Shown here: positions 7,063 through 16,157 of the stretch, in pieces | Numbering within the stretch: the first letter of the stretch is position 1 | Layout of the letters: each line of letters begins with the position of its first letter | From: a virus | Strand: one strand, 5' to 3' | IMG/VR virus record: IMGVR_UViG_3300050821_002963 | Coordinates: 62,001 to 126,000 of that record | DNA: 64,000 nt | Position numbers and translations under genes: made by a program | Notes under the pieces: generated by a model | Databases searched by the model: none | What the model saw: the letters and a program-made list of their open reading frames with translations, nothing else | What the model was told of the DNA's origin: nothing

Positions 7063-9134
7063 GTCAGGCTTTACTACTACAGTTTGCTGAAACGCTAAGC
7101 ACAAACCAGCAAGACGGTTTCGCTCTAGTCAATCGGCCTGTTCAAGCAGAACTCTTTGACAGACTAATTCAGAATGATAAGTTCAGTTCGTTTCCTGGTC
7201 TATTTATAGTCGAGCAGTTGGTTCAGTCTGATGCCGTGAACTTTGTTAAAACGGCCGCTGGAGCTGGAACAGTAATTCAGATTTTGATTTCCCAGACAAT
7301 GGTCCAGAGTGATGCGATTGTGGTAGCGATGCCAATAGCTCGCCTTACTCAGATGACCAGAGAGGTGGTAAACAGGCCAATCAATTCAGTCACAAGACTG
7401 ACACAGTTGGCAAGAGAAACTATTTATCAGCCTCAGACGGTGGTGGTAAGACTGACACAGTTAGCAAGAGAAGTAATCTTTCTTACTCCAGAAGCGTTTC
7501 TGGCCCAGGAAGATTATCTAATGAGCATTACAGATCAGTTGTTCCAGCAGGATACTTTGATTGGGCAGAACTCTGGTTTGTTCTTCTTGACTATCGGAGA
7601 AAGTAATCAGCCCGGTATGTTTGATCAATCGGGACAGGACAATATAAAGGTCAAGAAGAATCAGGTAATCAAGGCTAATAATCTACAGACAGCAGACACT
7701 TCTCTGAATCACTGGCTGGATAGATTTAGTTTCAATTTTACCCCAGGCTCTTTTTTCCAGAGTTTCTCGGATACGCTAACGCTTTCAGATGCTTTTACAG
7801 ATAAGCTTCCAGTAGCGCTGACAGAGCAACTAAGTGATCAGACGCCCGGGCTTTCAGATGCTTATACGGCGTTGGCTCCTTTGATGCTATCTTTCATTCA
7901 GACATTAAACTTATGGCAGGAGTTTTTCGCCCAGCCCTATCTGGGAGTTTTTGCCGAGAGTAACGCAGACCAGTGGCAAGACAGTCTGGCTGGGCTTATG
8001 GCTTATTTCATGCCGCTGTCGGATGTGATGGCTTTGACGGATTCGTTCACGTTACCGTTGTGGCAAGTATCTTCGGATACGTTGACGATGGCGGATGGTT
8101 TAGGGGTTGGTTACGGACAGGGAGTTGTGGAGGCTTTGAATCTTTCGGATTCCAATTTTCTCGGTTACGGAGATCAGATATCGGAGCAGTTGGTATTATC
8201 GGAGCAGTTGATATTGGGTTATGGCCAAGGCAACGTAGATTCCTTGACTTTGTTGGATGCTATGGGAGTCAGCTACGGAGATATAGTCTCCGACCAGTTG
8301 GTTGCTTCTGACAGTATAGCTTTGCTGGAAGGCTTAATAGAACTTCTATCGGATGATGAGGGACCGAACTGGGCGGATGCTTTTGCTTTTTCCGGTGGCG
8401 TAAACCCTTATTCAGATCAGTTGGTGCTGTCGGACAGCTTCACATTGGGTTATGGGAACTTCCTACCAGACCAGTTGATAATGTCGGACTCGGAGAAGTT
8501 GCTTTTCGGTATTGGTCTAAATGTTTTCGAGCAAGTGGTACTGAGCGACCAGCTTGGACAGTTTCCTGGACTGTTCATAGTAGAGCAGTTGCAGCAACAG
8601 GATGCAGTTCAGTTTCCAGTGTGGTTGGTTCTGGCAGACCAGTTGGCACAAGCGGATTCGGTAGGAGCGGGATATGGAAGCAAAGTAACGGATAGCACCA
8701 ATCTGGCAGACTCTATGAATCTGGTGGAGTCGTTTGAGACCATGTTGGCGGATGCAACACCAACGATGTTGGAGAACTTGCAGCAGCTGTTCAATTATCT
8801 GCTGGCTATAGAAGACGGCCAGACGATGGTTGAGCAGCTGAATCTGATGTATGGTTTGCTCATAGACGGGCAGTTCCTGGAATTCGACGATGAGATAAAT
8901 GTAGTCGGAGTTGTTCTGCCCTTCTTGTCGGACGATATGAGTCAGAATTGGTTGGATGCAATCCTGACGGAGTTGGTATTTGCTCCTAGCGAGATAGTGG
9001 TAAGAGACTTTAAAGTACTGGCTCAGATACTGGCTAGTGTATTGGACACGGTGCAGGAACAGCAAGCGGATAGTTTCAAGTCGCAGGGAGAGCAACAAGC
9101 AACGTTCGATGTATTGCTGGATGGGGAAGTATAA
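7059..9134 (+). CDS. Large repetitive structural protein 1 (18-residue repeats)
   Basis: 691 residues, nearly devoid of Cys, rich in Ser, Asp, Leu and Gln. The middle is built of repeats of about 18 residues of the form YGxxxx-(D/E)-x-L-x-(L/F)-S-D-S-xxxG, interspersed with SDDEGPNWADAF-type segments. The C-terminal 110 residues (ATPTMLENL..., LDAILTELVFAPSEI) are paralogous to the end of the gene at 9537. The regularity suggests a beta-solenoid or fibrous virion protein. No enzymatic motif seen. Start overlaps the previous stop. Confidence 0.7.
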   Translation: MSQALLLQFAETLSTNQQDGFALVNRPVQAELFDRLIQNDKFSSFPGLFIVEQLVQSDAVNFVKTAAGAGTVIQILISQTMVQSDAIVVAMPIARLTQMTREVVNRPINSVTRLTQLARETIYQPQTVVVRLTQLAREVIFLTPEAFLAQEDYLMSITDQLFQQDTLIGQNSGLFFLTIGESNQPGMFDQSGQDNIKVKKNQVIKANNLQTADTSLNHWLDRFSFNFTPGSFFQSFSDTLTLSDAFTDKLPVALTEQLSDQTPGLSDAYTALAPLMLSFIQTLNLWQEFFAQPYLGVFAESNADQWQDSLAGLMAYFMPLSDVMALTDSFTLPLWQVSSDTLTMADGLGVGYGQGVVEALNLSDSNFLGYGDQISEQLVLSEQLILGYGQGNVDSLTLLDAMGVSYGDIVSDQLVASDSIALLEGLIELLSDDEGPNWADAFAFSGGVNPYSDQLVLSDSFTLGYGNFLPDQLIMSDSEKLLFGIGLNVFEQVVLSDQLGQFPGLFIVEQLQQQDAVQFPVWLVLADQLAQADSVGAGYGSKVTDSTNLADSMNLVESFETMLADATPTMLENLQQLFNYLLAIEDGQTMVEQLNLMYGLLIDGQFLEFDDEINVVGVVLPFLSDDMSQNWLDAILTELVFAPSEIVVRDFKVLAQILASVLDTVQEQQADSFKSQGEQQATFDVLLDGEV
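8112..8327 (+). repeat. Four tandem 54-bp (18-codon) repeats within structural protein 1
   Basis: Units start at 8112, 8166, 8220 and 8274, each opening with Tyr-Gly and containing a Leu-Ser-Asp/Glu-Ser type centre. They are diverged in DNA but exactly in phase. Less regular copies flank them, and more lie in the gene at 9537 (for example YGNATVDQLTFLDSSSMG). Confidence 0.75.
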
Positions 9135-9586
9135 TGACTGGACTGGAATTAAAAGGTTTGGTAACGGTGAAAGATGGGATTGCGTATATAGACCAGAATC
9201 CACTGGTACAAGCTTTGGAACAGTTCAACGGAAGATATGTAGAGCTGAAGTTCCAGTTTCCGGAAGATGTGAAGTGGGAGATGGATGAAGGCATCAAGCC
9301 ATTGGTTACTGCTTTGCAGGGTATTGGGCTTACGACTTTAAGCAGTTGCGAAGGGTCGGAAGAATATCCTTACTCCTACGTGTCGTTAATCCGGGATAAC
9401 GCTGGTAAGTATATGACTGAGTACTGGCAGCAGACATTACTCGAGTTTGGAAAGAAAAGAGGTTGGAGTCTGGCGCATTATTCGGGAAAAGTTTGGCAGC
9501 TGCGGGCAAACGTAAAGAAGACGAGAGAAGAGATACTTGAGTTCGCAAATAAAATTCGAAAAACTTTCTCAGTTACAGCCAGGTAG
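9134..9586 (+). CDS. Hypothetical phage protein with a conserved SCEG segment
   Basis: 150 residues; ATG shares one base with the previous stop (TAATG). The segment LVTALQGIGLTTLSSCEGS is like a short motif in several phage-encoded small alpha/beta proteins, where an age-old 'T-x-x-S-C-x-G' loop follows a helix. Function unknown. It sits between two paralogous repeat-protein genes and overlaps the second by 50 bases. Confidence 0.5.
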   Translation: MTGLELKGLVTVKDGIAYIDQNPLVQALEQFNGRYVELKFQFPEDVKWEMDEGIKPLVTALQGIGLTTLSSCEGSEEYPYSYVSLIRDNAGKYMTEYWQQTLLEFGKKRGWSLAHYSGKVWQLRANVKKTREEILEFANKIRKTFSVTAR

Positions 9587-12011
9587 GCCGGGTGGGTTAA
9601 CTCCTAAGGAGTTTCTACAGCTCTGTCTGAAAGAGCTTGGACAGTTGGAGTTTGCTTCGACTGTGGCTTTGACTAAAGCTTTATCGGACAGTGAGACGGC
9701 AAATTGGAATACGGCCGCTACTGTAGTTCTCGGCATAGTAGAAAAGTTATCAGATACTTTGACATTATCAGATGCTGTGGCGTTCACTCTGGTAATTCCA
9801 AAAACTCTTTCAGACAACGAAGGAGCAAACTGGGCGGATATAACTGCTAGTTTGCTAAGCATAGCTCTAGTTCTTTCAGACAACGAAGGTGCAAATTGGT
9901 TAGATGCTCTGGTCATTGGCTATGGCCAAGGTCAGGTAGATGCTCTGAGTTTTTCAGATAGTAGCTCATTGGGATTCGGCGACCAGATTACAGATTCGTT
10001 GAGTCAGAGTGATAGTGAAGCAGCAGTTTTGGGATTGCTAGAAACATTCTCAGACCAGTTGGTGTTGAGCGATGCGGAAGTCAATTTGTTTGGAATGACT
10101 GAAGCATTGTCGGATACGATTGTTTTTTCTGACAGTCTGGCTACCGGCTATGGCAACGCCACAGTAGACCAGTTAACATTCTTAGACAGTAGCAGTATGG
10201 GCTACGGAGACATCATCTCCGAGACTTTAGTCTTTTCGGATTCACTGGGTGTGGGCTATGGCAACGTAGAAGCAGATAGTTTGGTTCTTTCGGATAGCGC
10301 AACTGATATCCTTGGAATGTTGCTGGGCCTTTCGGATTCTCTGAACAACTGGCAGGATGCAGTACAGTCTCCGGTTGTTCCAAGTATCCCTTTGCTTTTG
10401 CTTGACCTAATCCAGCTGGTAGATGGAATTCCTGTCAACTACGTCGGGGACAATATCTACAACACCAGCTTAAGTCAGCCTGGCCACATATTTCCTTTGC
10501 TGGTGGTTCCGGGTGCTGGCTATAGCCCTTACTTTGGTCAGCAGAAGGCTTCTTCCATTTACTGGCAAGACTTTCTCTTGTTAGCTTTAGACGGAAATAT
10601 CTTTCTGCCACTAAAAGATGCAATGCCGGTGCTGGCTCTGCAAGCTGTGCAGACAACAGCTAATTTTCCAGCACTTAACTTTGGATTTGGTTCGCCGGTA
10701 TTCATGCAGGAGGCGGAGAGTAGTCAGCTCCTAGTTCCGCAAGTAGAAAGTCTGAGTGACCAGCTGGTGTTCTCGGATAGCGAGACGCTTGGATATGGAA
10801 ACGCTACCGTAGATAGCCTGGCCTTCCTCGATGCGAACGCGGTTGGTTACGGAGACTTGATAGCTGATACGTTGAGCATGAGTGATTCTCTGGCCAGCTT
10901 GTTCTCTATAGCGGAAGCTTTCTCAGATACTTTAGTATTGACGGACACGGATGCGGTTGGTTACGGCAACGTGGTAAAAGACCAGTTGGTGTTAAGCGAT
11001 TCAGAAGTAATCGGCTATGGTCAGGGAACAGTTGATTCGTTGACTTTCTCGGATACGAACGCAGTCGGGTACGGAGACCTGATATCGGATTCGTTTACGC
11101 TGACAGATAGTTTTGCTTTCAACAGCGGAGCGGCTTTAATCTCTGAACAGTTTTCAGACACGTTGAGTCTGACAGATTCCGACACCATCGGCTACGGACA
11201 AGGGCAAGTAGATAGCCTGACGTTCAGTGATAGTGCTGCGACCGGATACGGGAACGTTATCACAGATACGGTAACGTTCTCGGATTCGGAAGCCAATGCA
11301 CTGGGAATGTTGTCAACATTCTCAGACCAGTTGGCAATGCCGGACAGCTACGTAGACTTGCTGGCTGGTGCTGTGGCTTTATCGGATACGCTGACGATAG
11401 CGGATTCTTTGGCCATTGGGTACGGTCAAAGCTTAGTGGACCATTGCATTCTATCTAGTTTAGAAACACTTTCTCTGGCTATTTTCATTACGGACCCGGA
11501 AGAAGATTCTCTGAACAGTTGGCTAGATCAATTCCAGTTTTCGACAGGGCAGCCTTCGATATCGTTGCAGTTCTCGGACCAGATAGCTTTGTCGGAAGCT
11601 TTGGGTGCTGGCTATGGCAATCAGACGAGCGAACAGAATGTGATGAGCGATGTAATGAGTCTGATGGAATCGTTTGAGGTGCTACTGGCAGAAGCCACGC
11701 CAGCAATGGTGGATGCTTTGGCGGCCTTTATGACGCAGGCAATGGCTGCGGAAGACACGATAGCCTTCCTCAACGATACGTATTCGGCTATCGGTTCTTA
11801 CCTGGCTGGGTTGTCAGATGTGAATGCACTGACGGACCAGTTCAGGGATACGTTTGCTGCTCAGTTGAGTTTGCTATTACAGGATGCGGAAGGGGCGGAA
11901 TGGTTGGATGCGGTGCTGGCTGAGTTCGTGTTTGCTCCGGGTGTAATAAGAATGCAGGCTTTGGTTATACTGCAAGAGCTGGTGGGAGAGATTAAGGTCG
12001 GAGGTCAGTAG
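9537..12011 (+). CDS. Large repetitive structural protein 2 (18-residue repeats)
   Basis: 824 residues from a TTG at 9537, preceded by GAGAGAAGAGATAC. Same repeat type as the gene at 7059 (LSDSxxxGYGN units) and the same C-terminal domain (ATPAMVDALAAF, LDAVLAEFVFAPGVI). A non-repetitive island near residues 280-400 (FPLLVVPGAGYSPYFG) interrupts the repeats. The two proteins probably arose by duplication and may form a homologous pair in a fibre or tail. The start is less certain because it overlaps the previous gene by 50 bases. Confidence 0.7.
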   Translation: MSSQIKFEKLSQLQPGRPGGLTPKEFLQLCLKELGQLEFASTVALTKALSDSETANWNTAATVVLGIVEKLSDTLTLSDAVAFTLVIPKTLSDNEGANWADITASLLSIALVLSDNEGANWLDALVIGYGQGQVDALSFSDSSSLGFGDQITDSLSQSDSEAAVLGLLETFSDQLVLSDAEVNLFGMTEALSDTIVFSDSLATGYGNATVDQLTFLDSSSMGYGDIISETLVFSDSLGVGYGNVEADSLVLSDSATDILGMLLGLSDSLNNWQDAVQSPVVPSIPLLLLDLIQLVDGIPVNYVGDNIYNTSLSQPGHIFPLLVVPGAGYSPYFGQQKASSIYWQDFLLLALDGNIFLPLKDAMPVLALQAVQTTANFPALNFGFGSPVFMQEAESSQLLVPQVESLSDQLVFSDSETLGYGNATVDSLAFLDANAVGYGDLIADTLSMSDSLASLFSIAEAFSDTLVLTDTDAVGYGNVVKDQLVLSDSEVIGYGQGTVDSLTFSDTNAVGYGDLISDSFTLTDSFAFNSGAALISEQFSDTLSLTDSDTIGYGQGQVDSLTFSDSAATGYGNVITDTVTFSDSEANALGMLSTFSDQLAMPDSYVDLLAGAVALSDTLTIADSLAIGYGQSLVDHCILSSLETLSLAIFITDPEEDSLNSWLDQFQFSTGQPSISLQFSDQIALSEALGAGYGNQTSEQNVMSDVMSLMESFEVLLAEATPAMVDALAAFMTQAMAAEDTIAFLNDTYSAIGSYLAGLSDVNALTDQFRDTFAAQLSLLLQDAEGAEWLDAVLAEFVFAPGVIRMQALVILQELVGEIKVGGQ

Positions 12012-12013
12012 AG

Positions 12014-12340
12014 ATGGCGGTACAGAAGACTTACTATCTCAATCCACTGAACACGCAGGTGATTCAAGCCTTCGGTTTGCAGGACGTGGTCACGGGAAGT
12101 TTCCTCAATTCAGCTACGGTCACGGCTACGTTGCTAAATGACAGGGGTGTAGCAGACGGAGTGTTACAGGGTATAGTGCTTGGGTATATGGCGGCGACGG
12201 ATGGGAATTATCAGGGAACGGTGCCTGCAACTTTCAACGCTCCACTGGGCGGAGGATACATTCTCCAGATACTGGTGGAGCAGGGTGGCGTGCAGTCTCT
12301 CTTTTCTCTACAGACTATCGTGGAGTTGAGAAGAACATAA
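12014..12340 (+). CDS. Small beta-rich virion-type protein
   Basis: 108 residues. The pattern SATVTATLLNDRGVADGVLQG followed by TDGNYQGTVPA and GGGYILQILVE is that of small Ig-like phage structural proteins, with a 'change over a reference then apply' strand order. Follows the repeat proteins, so baseplate or fibre-associated structural protein is the best guess. Confidence 0.55.
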   Translation: MAVQKTYYLNPLNTQVIQAFGLQDVVTGSFLNSATVTATLLNDRGVADGVLQGIVLGYMAATDGNYQGTVPATFNAPLGGGYILQILVEQGGVQSLFSLQTIVELRRT

Positions 12341-12354
12341 AAGGAGAAATAGGG

Positions 12355-12693
12355 ATGGGAATGGAAAACAGAAGTGCGGTTGGTATTAGCAAGGCTAGAA
12401 TTGGGGTTAGCACACTTAGTAATGTAGCGACTCAGTCGGAGAAACCAGCCTCCCAGATTGAGCAAGAGTTGAGCAATATGGAAGCAGTGTTGGGAGACAT
12501 CTATCATTTGGCGGTGTCTTTGGAAAAAGCTCTTAGTCCTGTGTTGACAAGCTGTGCTCCAGATGGGGAAAGCCAAGCGGGTGAGTTGGCGCCAGGGCGG
12601 GCACCACTGGCAGACAAGTTGTGGGAACAATACCGGAAAGCGGCACAGACGAGAGACAGATTGCAGGATATGCTGCAAAGGGTTGCTCTCTAG
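12355..12693 (+). CDS. Hypothetical protein with a helical/coiled-coil segment
   Basis: 112 residues; AAAGGAGAAATAGGG before the ATG. Residues about 30-60 (IEQELSNMEAVLGDIYHLAVSLEKAL) and the last 30 are predicted helical. No family recognised. Confidence 0.5.
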   Translation: MGMENRSAVGISKARIGVSTLSNVATQSEKPASQIEQELSNMEAVLGDIYHLAVSLEKALSPVLTSCAPDGESQAGELAPGRAPLADKLWEQYRKAAQTRDRLQDMLQRVAL

Positions 12694-12704
12694 AAGGAAG
12701 GGCA

Positions 12705-13325
12705 ATGATTACGCTGGCGGAGCTAGGGGAGTTGTACTTTGGCGGGCCGGGGTCTGGTTGCAACGGACCTCACTGCGGTCGCCCTCGTACTGCTCAGGGA
12801 AAGGTCCGCCAGCGAGTCAAACGGGGATTAAAAAGATACGCCAAGAAGTTTGATGTGCATCCGGTTCGGAAGGGTAAGCTACAGCCAGGCATACTGAGAA
12901 GAGGCGGCAAGGATATTATTCCAGTTAAGGCTCCGTGGGCTGGCAAAGTAAAAGTCAAGATGAAAGGCGCGAACGGAGAAGACATAGTTGTACTGAAGCA
13001 AGCCAAGACGTATGAGAAGCGTGGCAACGACTGGTTGAGGAAGCCGGACAAGTTCAAAGGTCAGTATCTGGTAGACCTTCCGGCACAGAAGACGTACGAC
13101 GACCCAAAGGAGATAAATCACTTCTTCATTCACCAGGCGTCACCGACGGAAGCAAGGTCGGTAGAGGTTCATAGAAATCTGGGCAAGCTGGGAGTCAACG
13201 TAATCGAAAGAGACTTGGGACAGTACCACGCGATAGAAAGACACAGAGAAATTTCATTCAACAACGTTGGCAGAGCTTCAGGTTTTTTGAATAAGCGGTA
13301 TGGGATAACTTTTCGACTCAAATGA
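12705..13325 (+). CDS. Leader-tagged protein with GGPGSGC motif, function unknown
   Basis: 206 residues from ATG 12705, after GAAGGAAGGG. The N-terminus MITLAELGELYFGGPGSGC followed by NGPHCGRPRT belongs to the shared leader plus GPGSGC motif seen in at least three other proteins here. The body is basic (RQRVKRGLKRYAKKF) then contains an alpha/beta domain ending in REISFNNVGRASGFLNKRYG. I cannot assign a fold. A longer reading from 12621 would overlap the previous gene heavily and is not preferred. Confidence 0.6.
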   Translation: MITLAELGELYFGGPGSGCNGPHCGRPRTAQGKVRQRVKRGLKRYAKKFDVHPVRKGKLQPGILRRGGKDIIPVKAPWAGKVKVKMKGANGEDIVVLKQAKTYEKRGNDWLRKPDKFKGQYLVDLPAQKTYDDPKEINHFFIHQASPTEARSVEVHRNLGKLGVNVIERDLGQYHAIERHREISFNNVGRASGFLNKRYGITFRLK

Positions 13326-14032
13326 GACTAGCCGCGACATTGGAACTATATGCTGGTGGGGTAGGGTCTGGATGCCGCGGCCCACATTGCGGTCGTCCGC
13401 AGACTATGTATCACGGTACGGTTTTGGATTCAGCTAGAGATATTGTTGCTAAAGGTCTGAAGCCGAATCAAGATAGGCAGTTTGCTGTGGATGCCATTCC
13501 GATGGAGAAAGGATACGTATATGCTACGACGTCTCTCGAGACAGCGATAATGTTTGCGAATTTCCGGGCTGCGTATGAGAAGGCGGCACCAGGAAGCACC
13601 TTCCGTTTTGAGGATAGGTATGGGAATGCGAACATAGCGCATAAAGCTTTTACAGGTCCGGAAGATATGAATTACATGCTGCGGGATAACCCTGAGTTAG
13701 CGAAGGGGGCTTTTACTCCAGCTATCGTGACTTTGAATTTACCGGCAGAGGAAGTAAACAAGATGGAGGGGGATCCGGATTTTGGTACTGATAAAGAACC
13801 GGACGATCCGGACCAAGTAGCTTTTAGAAAGCAGGGAATCTTTCCAGCCAAGTACATAGCTAACGTATTGGTAAGAGGGAAGGATGGAGATTGGCACGGG
13901 TATAGTCCGAAAGAGATTAAGAACTTAAAAGCTAAGGCTTTCAGACAGGTGCACTTTGTGTACTTCGGTCCGGTGGATGAATTGAGAGAACACCTAAGGA
14001 TGGGAGGGCAAGTTGACGATAACGGAAGTTAG
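13322..14032 (+). CDS. Leader-tagged ADP-ribosyltransferase-like protein
   Basis: 236 residues; start overlaps the previous stop. The N-terminus (MRLAATLELYAGGVGSGC, then RGPHCGRP) carries the shared leader and motif. The next residues MYHGTVLDSARDIVAKGL and GYVYATTSLETAIMFA have the arrangement of the ADP-ribosyltransferase fold as in KptA/Tpt1 and phage toxins: Y-H-G-T, then I-x-x-x-G-L, then a strand with S/T followed by an A-x-x-F/Y helix. A catalytic Glu cannot be pinned. Likely an effector acting on a host protein or nucleic acid. Confidence 0.55.
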   Translation: MRLAATLELYAGGVGSGCRGPHCGRPQTMYHGTVLDSARDIVAKGLKPNQDRQFAVDAIPMEKGYVYATTSLETAIMFANFRAAYEKAAPGSTFRFEDRYGNANIAHKAFTGPEDMNYMLRDNPELAKGAFTPAIVTLNLPAEEVNKMEGDPDFGTDKEPDDPDQVAFRKQGIFPAKYIANVLVRGKDGDWHGYSPKEIKNLKAKAFRQVHFVYFGPVDELREHLRMGGQVDDNGS

Positions 14033-14186
14033 AAAGTTGTTGACCAAGAAGGAACTGGATACAGTCACGGAGAAGGCCTTCGAACATGGCTCATTCACGG
14101 TCGAGAACGTCAGGAAAGAAAACGGCAAAAAAGAAGTCAGCATCAGATATCCGGATACAGGAGAAAGAGAAGATGTATCTGTGTAG
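14013..14186 (+). CDS. Small hypothetical protein
   Basis: 57 residues from TTG 14013, with GGGAGGGCAAG just upstream, overlapping the end of the previous gene by 20 bases. Composition (MTITEVRKLLTKKELDTV, then VENVRKENGKKEVSIRYPD) is protein-like: a helix and then a two-strand hairpin. No family recognised. Confidence 0.45.
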   Translation: MTITEVRKLLTKKELDTVTEKAFEHGSFTVENVRKENGKKEVSIRYPDTGEREDVSV

Positions 14187-14358
14187 CGGTGGTTGCGGTT
14201 ACGAGTTTGCGTTGCTAAAGGCTTTGGGCTACAAACCAAAAGGTCAGATGTTCTGCCTAACGTGTACGAAACAGAAAGAACGGGACGAGAAAATCAAGAG
14301 TAGAATCAAGCCACTTGGCAACAGTTGGGTGGAATATCAGATGGGGAGGACAATGTAA
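14173..14358 (+). CDS. Small zinc-ribbon-like protein
   Basis: 61 residues from ATG 14173 (AGGAGAAAGAGAAG upstream). Two cysteine pairs, CSGGC and CLTC, about 25 residues apart, suggest a zinc ribbon. Basic C-terminal half. The reading frame extends upstream to 14086 but that part overlaps another gene. Nucleic-acid binding is possible. Confidence 0.5.
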   Translation: MYLCSGGCGYEFALLKALGYKPKGQMFCLTCTKQKERDEKIKSRIKPLGNSWVEYQMGRTM

Positions 14359-15119
14359 TGCCAGATTTTTCTGGACACAAGTTAGGGAAGTTGGCACCAA
14401 AAACGGATGAGAAACGGCTGAAGCTTGGAAAATATCTCAAGCCAGAATTGGCTGCTCCCCCAGTCGAGCTGAATTGGGGTGACGGTGTTACGGATTGGGG
14501 AATGCTTGGTAATGACACGCTGGGCGATTGTACGATTGCAGGGGTGGGGCATGCGGTACAGTCAGCTATGCATGCGGTTGGGATTGCTTGGGACTCATCT
14601 GTGGAAACAGATGAAGTCATCAAGTACTATGAGTTCTGGTGCGGATACAATCCAGCGGACCCAACGACGGACCAAGGCGGAGTGGAAGTAGATGTCTTGA
14701 ACAACTGGAGGAAGCTTCGTTACGCGGGTCACCAGTTGGTTGCTTATGCAGACCCTGAAATCGCAGATACGTTACATATCAAGCAGTCGATAGCTTTGTT
14801 CGGGGGAGTGTATATTGGTCTGGCTTTACCACTATCGGCTCAGAACCAGGATGTGTGGCAAGTAGTGGGTGATGGTCAGACGGGAGCATCGGCACCGGGA
14901 AGCTGGGGTGGTCATGCGGTGTACGTGGTTGGCTATAGTCCAGAGTTTCTGACTTGCATTACTTGGGGTCAGGAATTGCAAATGTCTTGGGACTTCTTCC
15001 GGGCTTACGCGGATGAAGCACATACTTTGTTTCTGGGGATGTGGGTGGAGAACAAGACGGCTCCTTCGGGGTTCGACTGGGCTCAGTTGGAAACAGACTT
15101 AACAGCGATTGTGGGGTAA
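14358..15119 (+). CDS. Papain-like cysteine peptidase
   Basis: 253 residues; ATG 14358 overlaps the previous stop (TAATG). LGDCTIAGVGHA (active-site Cys in GDC) near residue 55, GGHAVYVVGYS (active-site His) near residue 195, and ITWGQELQMSWDFF (aromatic segment after the third catalytic position) give the C1-type layout. A family of such proteins occurs in phages and prophages. Possible roles are virion protein processing or attack on host proteins. No signal peptide. Confidence 0.7.
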   Translation: MPDFSGHKLGKLAPKTDEKRLKLGKYLKPELAAPPVELNWGDGVTDWGMLGNDTLGDCTIAGVGHAVQSAMHAVGIAWDSSVETDEVIKYYEFWCGYNPADPTTDQGGVEVDVLNNWRKLRYAGHQLVAYADPEIADTLHIKQSIALFGGVYIGLALPLSAQNQDVWQVVGDGQTGASAPGSWGGHAVYVVGYSPEFLTCITWGQELQMSWDFFRAYADEAHTLFLGMWVENKTAPSGFDWAQLETDLTAIVG

Positions 15120-15126
15120 AGGAAGA

Positions 15127-15558
15127 ATGGCGACACGAGCAACGGAAACAGTAGAAGTAAATATAGAGACGACGGACAGGGCAAAAGCATTTGCTCAGGC
15201 CATAGCTCATCAAGAGGGATTCTACGTGTTTGGTTCTATCCCTCACAGGGCGAACAATCCGGGCGACTTGGTTATACCGGGTTGGACTGGACTCTCTTTA
15301 GGTAGAGAAAGAATCAGTGTGTTGAAGTCGGACTCCATTGAAGAACCCTTTCCACCAGATGGTGGATGGTTCAGACTCTTGCACGAGTTGTGGCTGATAG
15401 AGTCGGGCCGGTCACACGTTTATACTTTGGACATGACGATTCTAGAGATGGCGCATAAATGGACGGATACTCAGCAAGACGATTGGGCTAGGAACGTAGC
15501 GGGGCAGTTGGGCGTTCCGCCAGAGACAACATTAAGACAAGTTTTAGTGGGAGACTAA
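15127..15558 (+). CDS. Lysozyme/transglycosylase-like phage protein
   Basis: 143 residues from ATG 15127. AFAQAIAHQEGFYVFGSIPH then RANNPGDLVIPGW and GWFRLLHEL resemble the lysozyme-like domains in which a Glu after I-x-x-x-E-G is catalytic and 'NNPGxL' follows. The end (MTILEMAHKWTDTQQDDWAR, then LGVPPETTL) is typical of the same phage family. No signal peptide or holin next to it; may be virion-associated. Confidence 0.6.
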   Translation: MATRATETVEVNIETTDRAKAFAQAIAHQEGFYVFGSIPHRANNPGDLVIPGWTGLSLGRERISVLKSDSIEEPFPPDGGWFRLLHELWLIESGRSHVYTLDMTILEMAHKWTDTQQDDWARNVAGQLGVPPETTLRQVLVGD

Positions 15559-15560
15559 CG

Positions 15561-16157
15561 ATGAGAGTACTGGAAGCAGCGGCGCTGGTTTCTCTCCGGG
15601 AAAGCTATCAGCCAAGAACCATCGACCAGAAGAAGACTGGGCGAGAGTTGGCTGTGGAACTGTTTGCGGAGGCAGAAGCCAGAGAAGAGCCGTTTATCTA
15701 CCACACGCCGGAGACGTGGAGGCGGAAATGGCTGCCGTCACGGGAATTCCGATTGATGCGGATTCCCTTGAATGCTGCTGCTCTGCCTTGTGAACCGAAG
15801 GGACGGAATCTGGTACTAAAAAAGATTCACGCCCGCGAAGATGGACCAATTCTGGTTGAGTACAACAAGAACAGAATTGGTGGAAGCATCTACGGGTTCA
15901 CGCCGGAAGTGATTGTGATAGACGGGAAGCATAGATACCAGGCAGCGGTACTCCGAGGCGATACGCATATCATGGCATTCGTCGGAGAGCTAGCAGCGGA
16001 AGTAATGGCAGTTGGTAGTGGGGGAGGGGGCCCGGCACCTGAAAGGACGACAGGGGCACCGGGCGCCTCTCTCATAGCAAGGATGAAAAAAGTAAAAGCG
16101 GCTGGTTCGAAACGGCTGAAGGAACTGGACGTAAAGAAAGGTAAGGAGGCGAAGTAG
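15561..16157 (+). CDS. ParB/sulfiredoxin-like domain protein
   Basis: 198 residues. PEVIVIDGKHRYQAAVLRGD is the G-x-H-R-x-x-A core of ParB/Srx-type nuclease or kinase domains. The N-terminus MRVLEAAALVSLRES weakly resembles the leader found in neighbours. The C-terminus is low complexity (GGGGPAPERTTG) and basic. Without the helix-turn-helix of chromosomal ParB. Function unknown; effector or packaging accessory. Confidence 0.6.
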   Translation: MRVLEAAALVSLRESYQPRTIDQKKTGRELAVELFAEAEAREEPFIYHTPETWRRKWLPSREFRLMRIPLNAAALPCEPKGRNLVLKKIHAREDGPILVEYNKNRIGGSIYGFTPEVIVIDGKHRYQAAVLRGDTHIMAFVGELAAEVMAVGSGGGGPAPERTTGAPGASLIARMKKVKAAGSKRLKELDVKKGKEAK

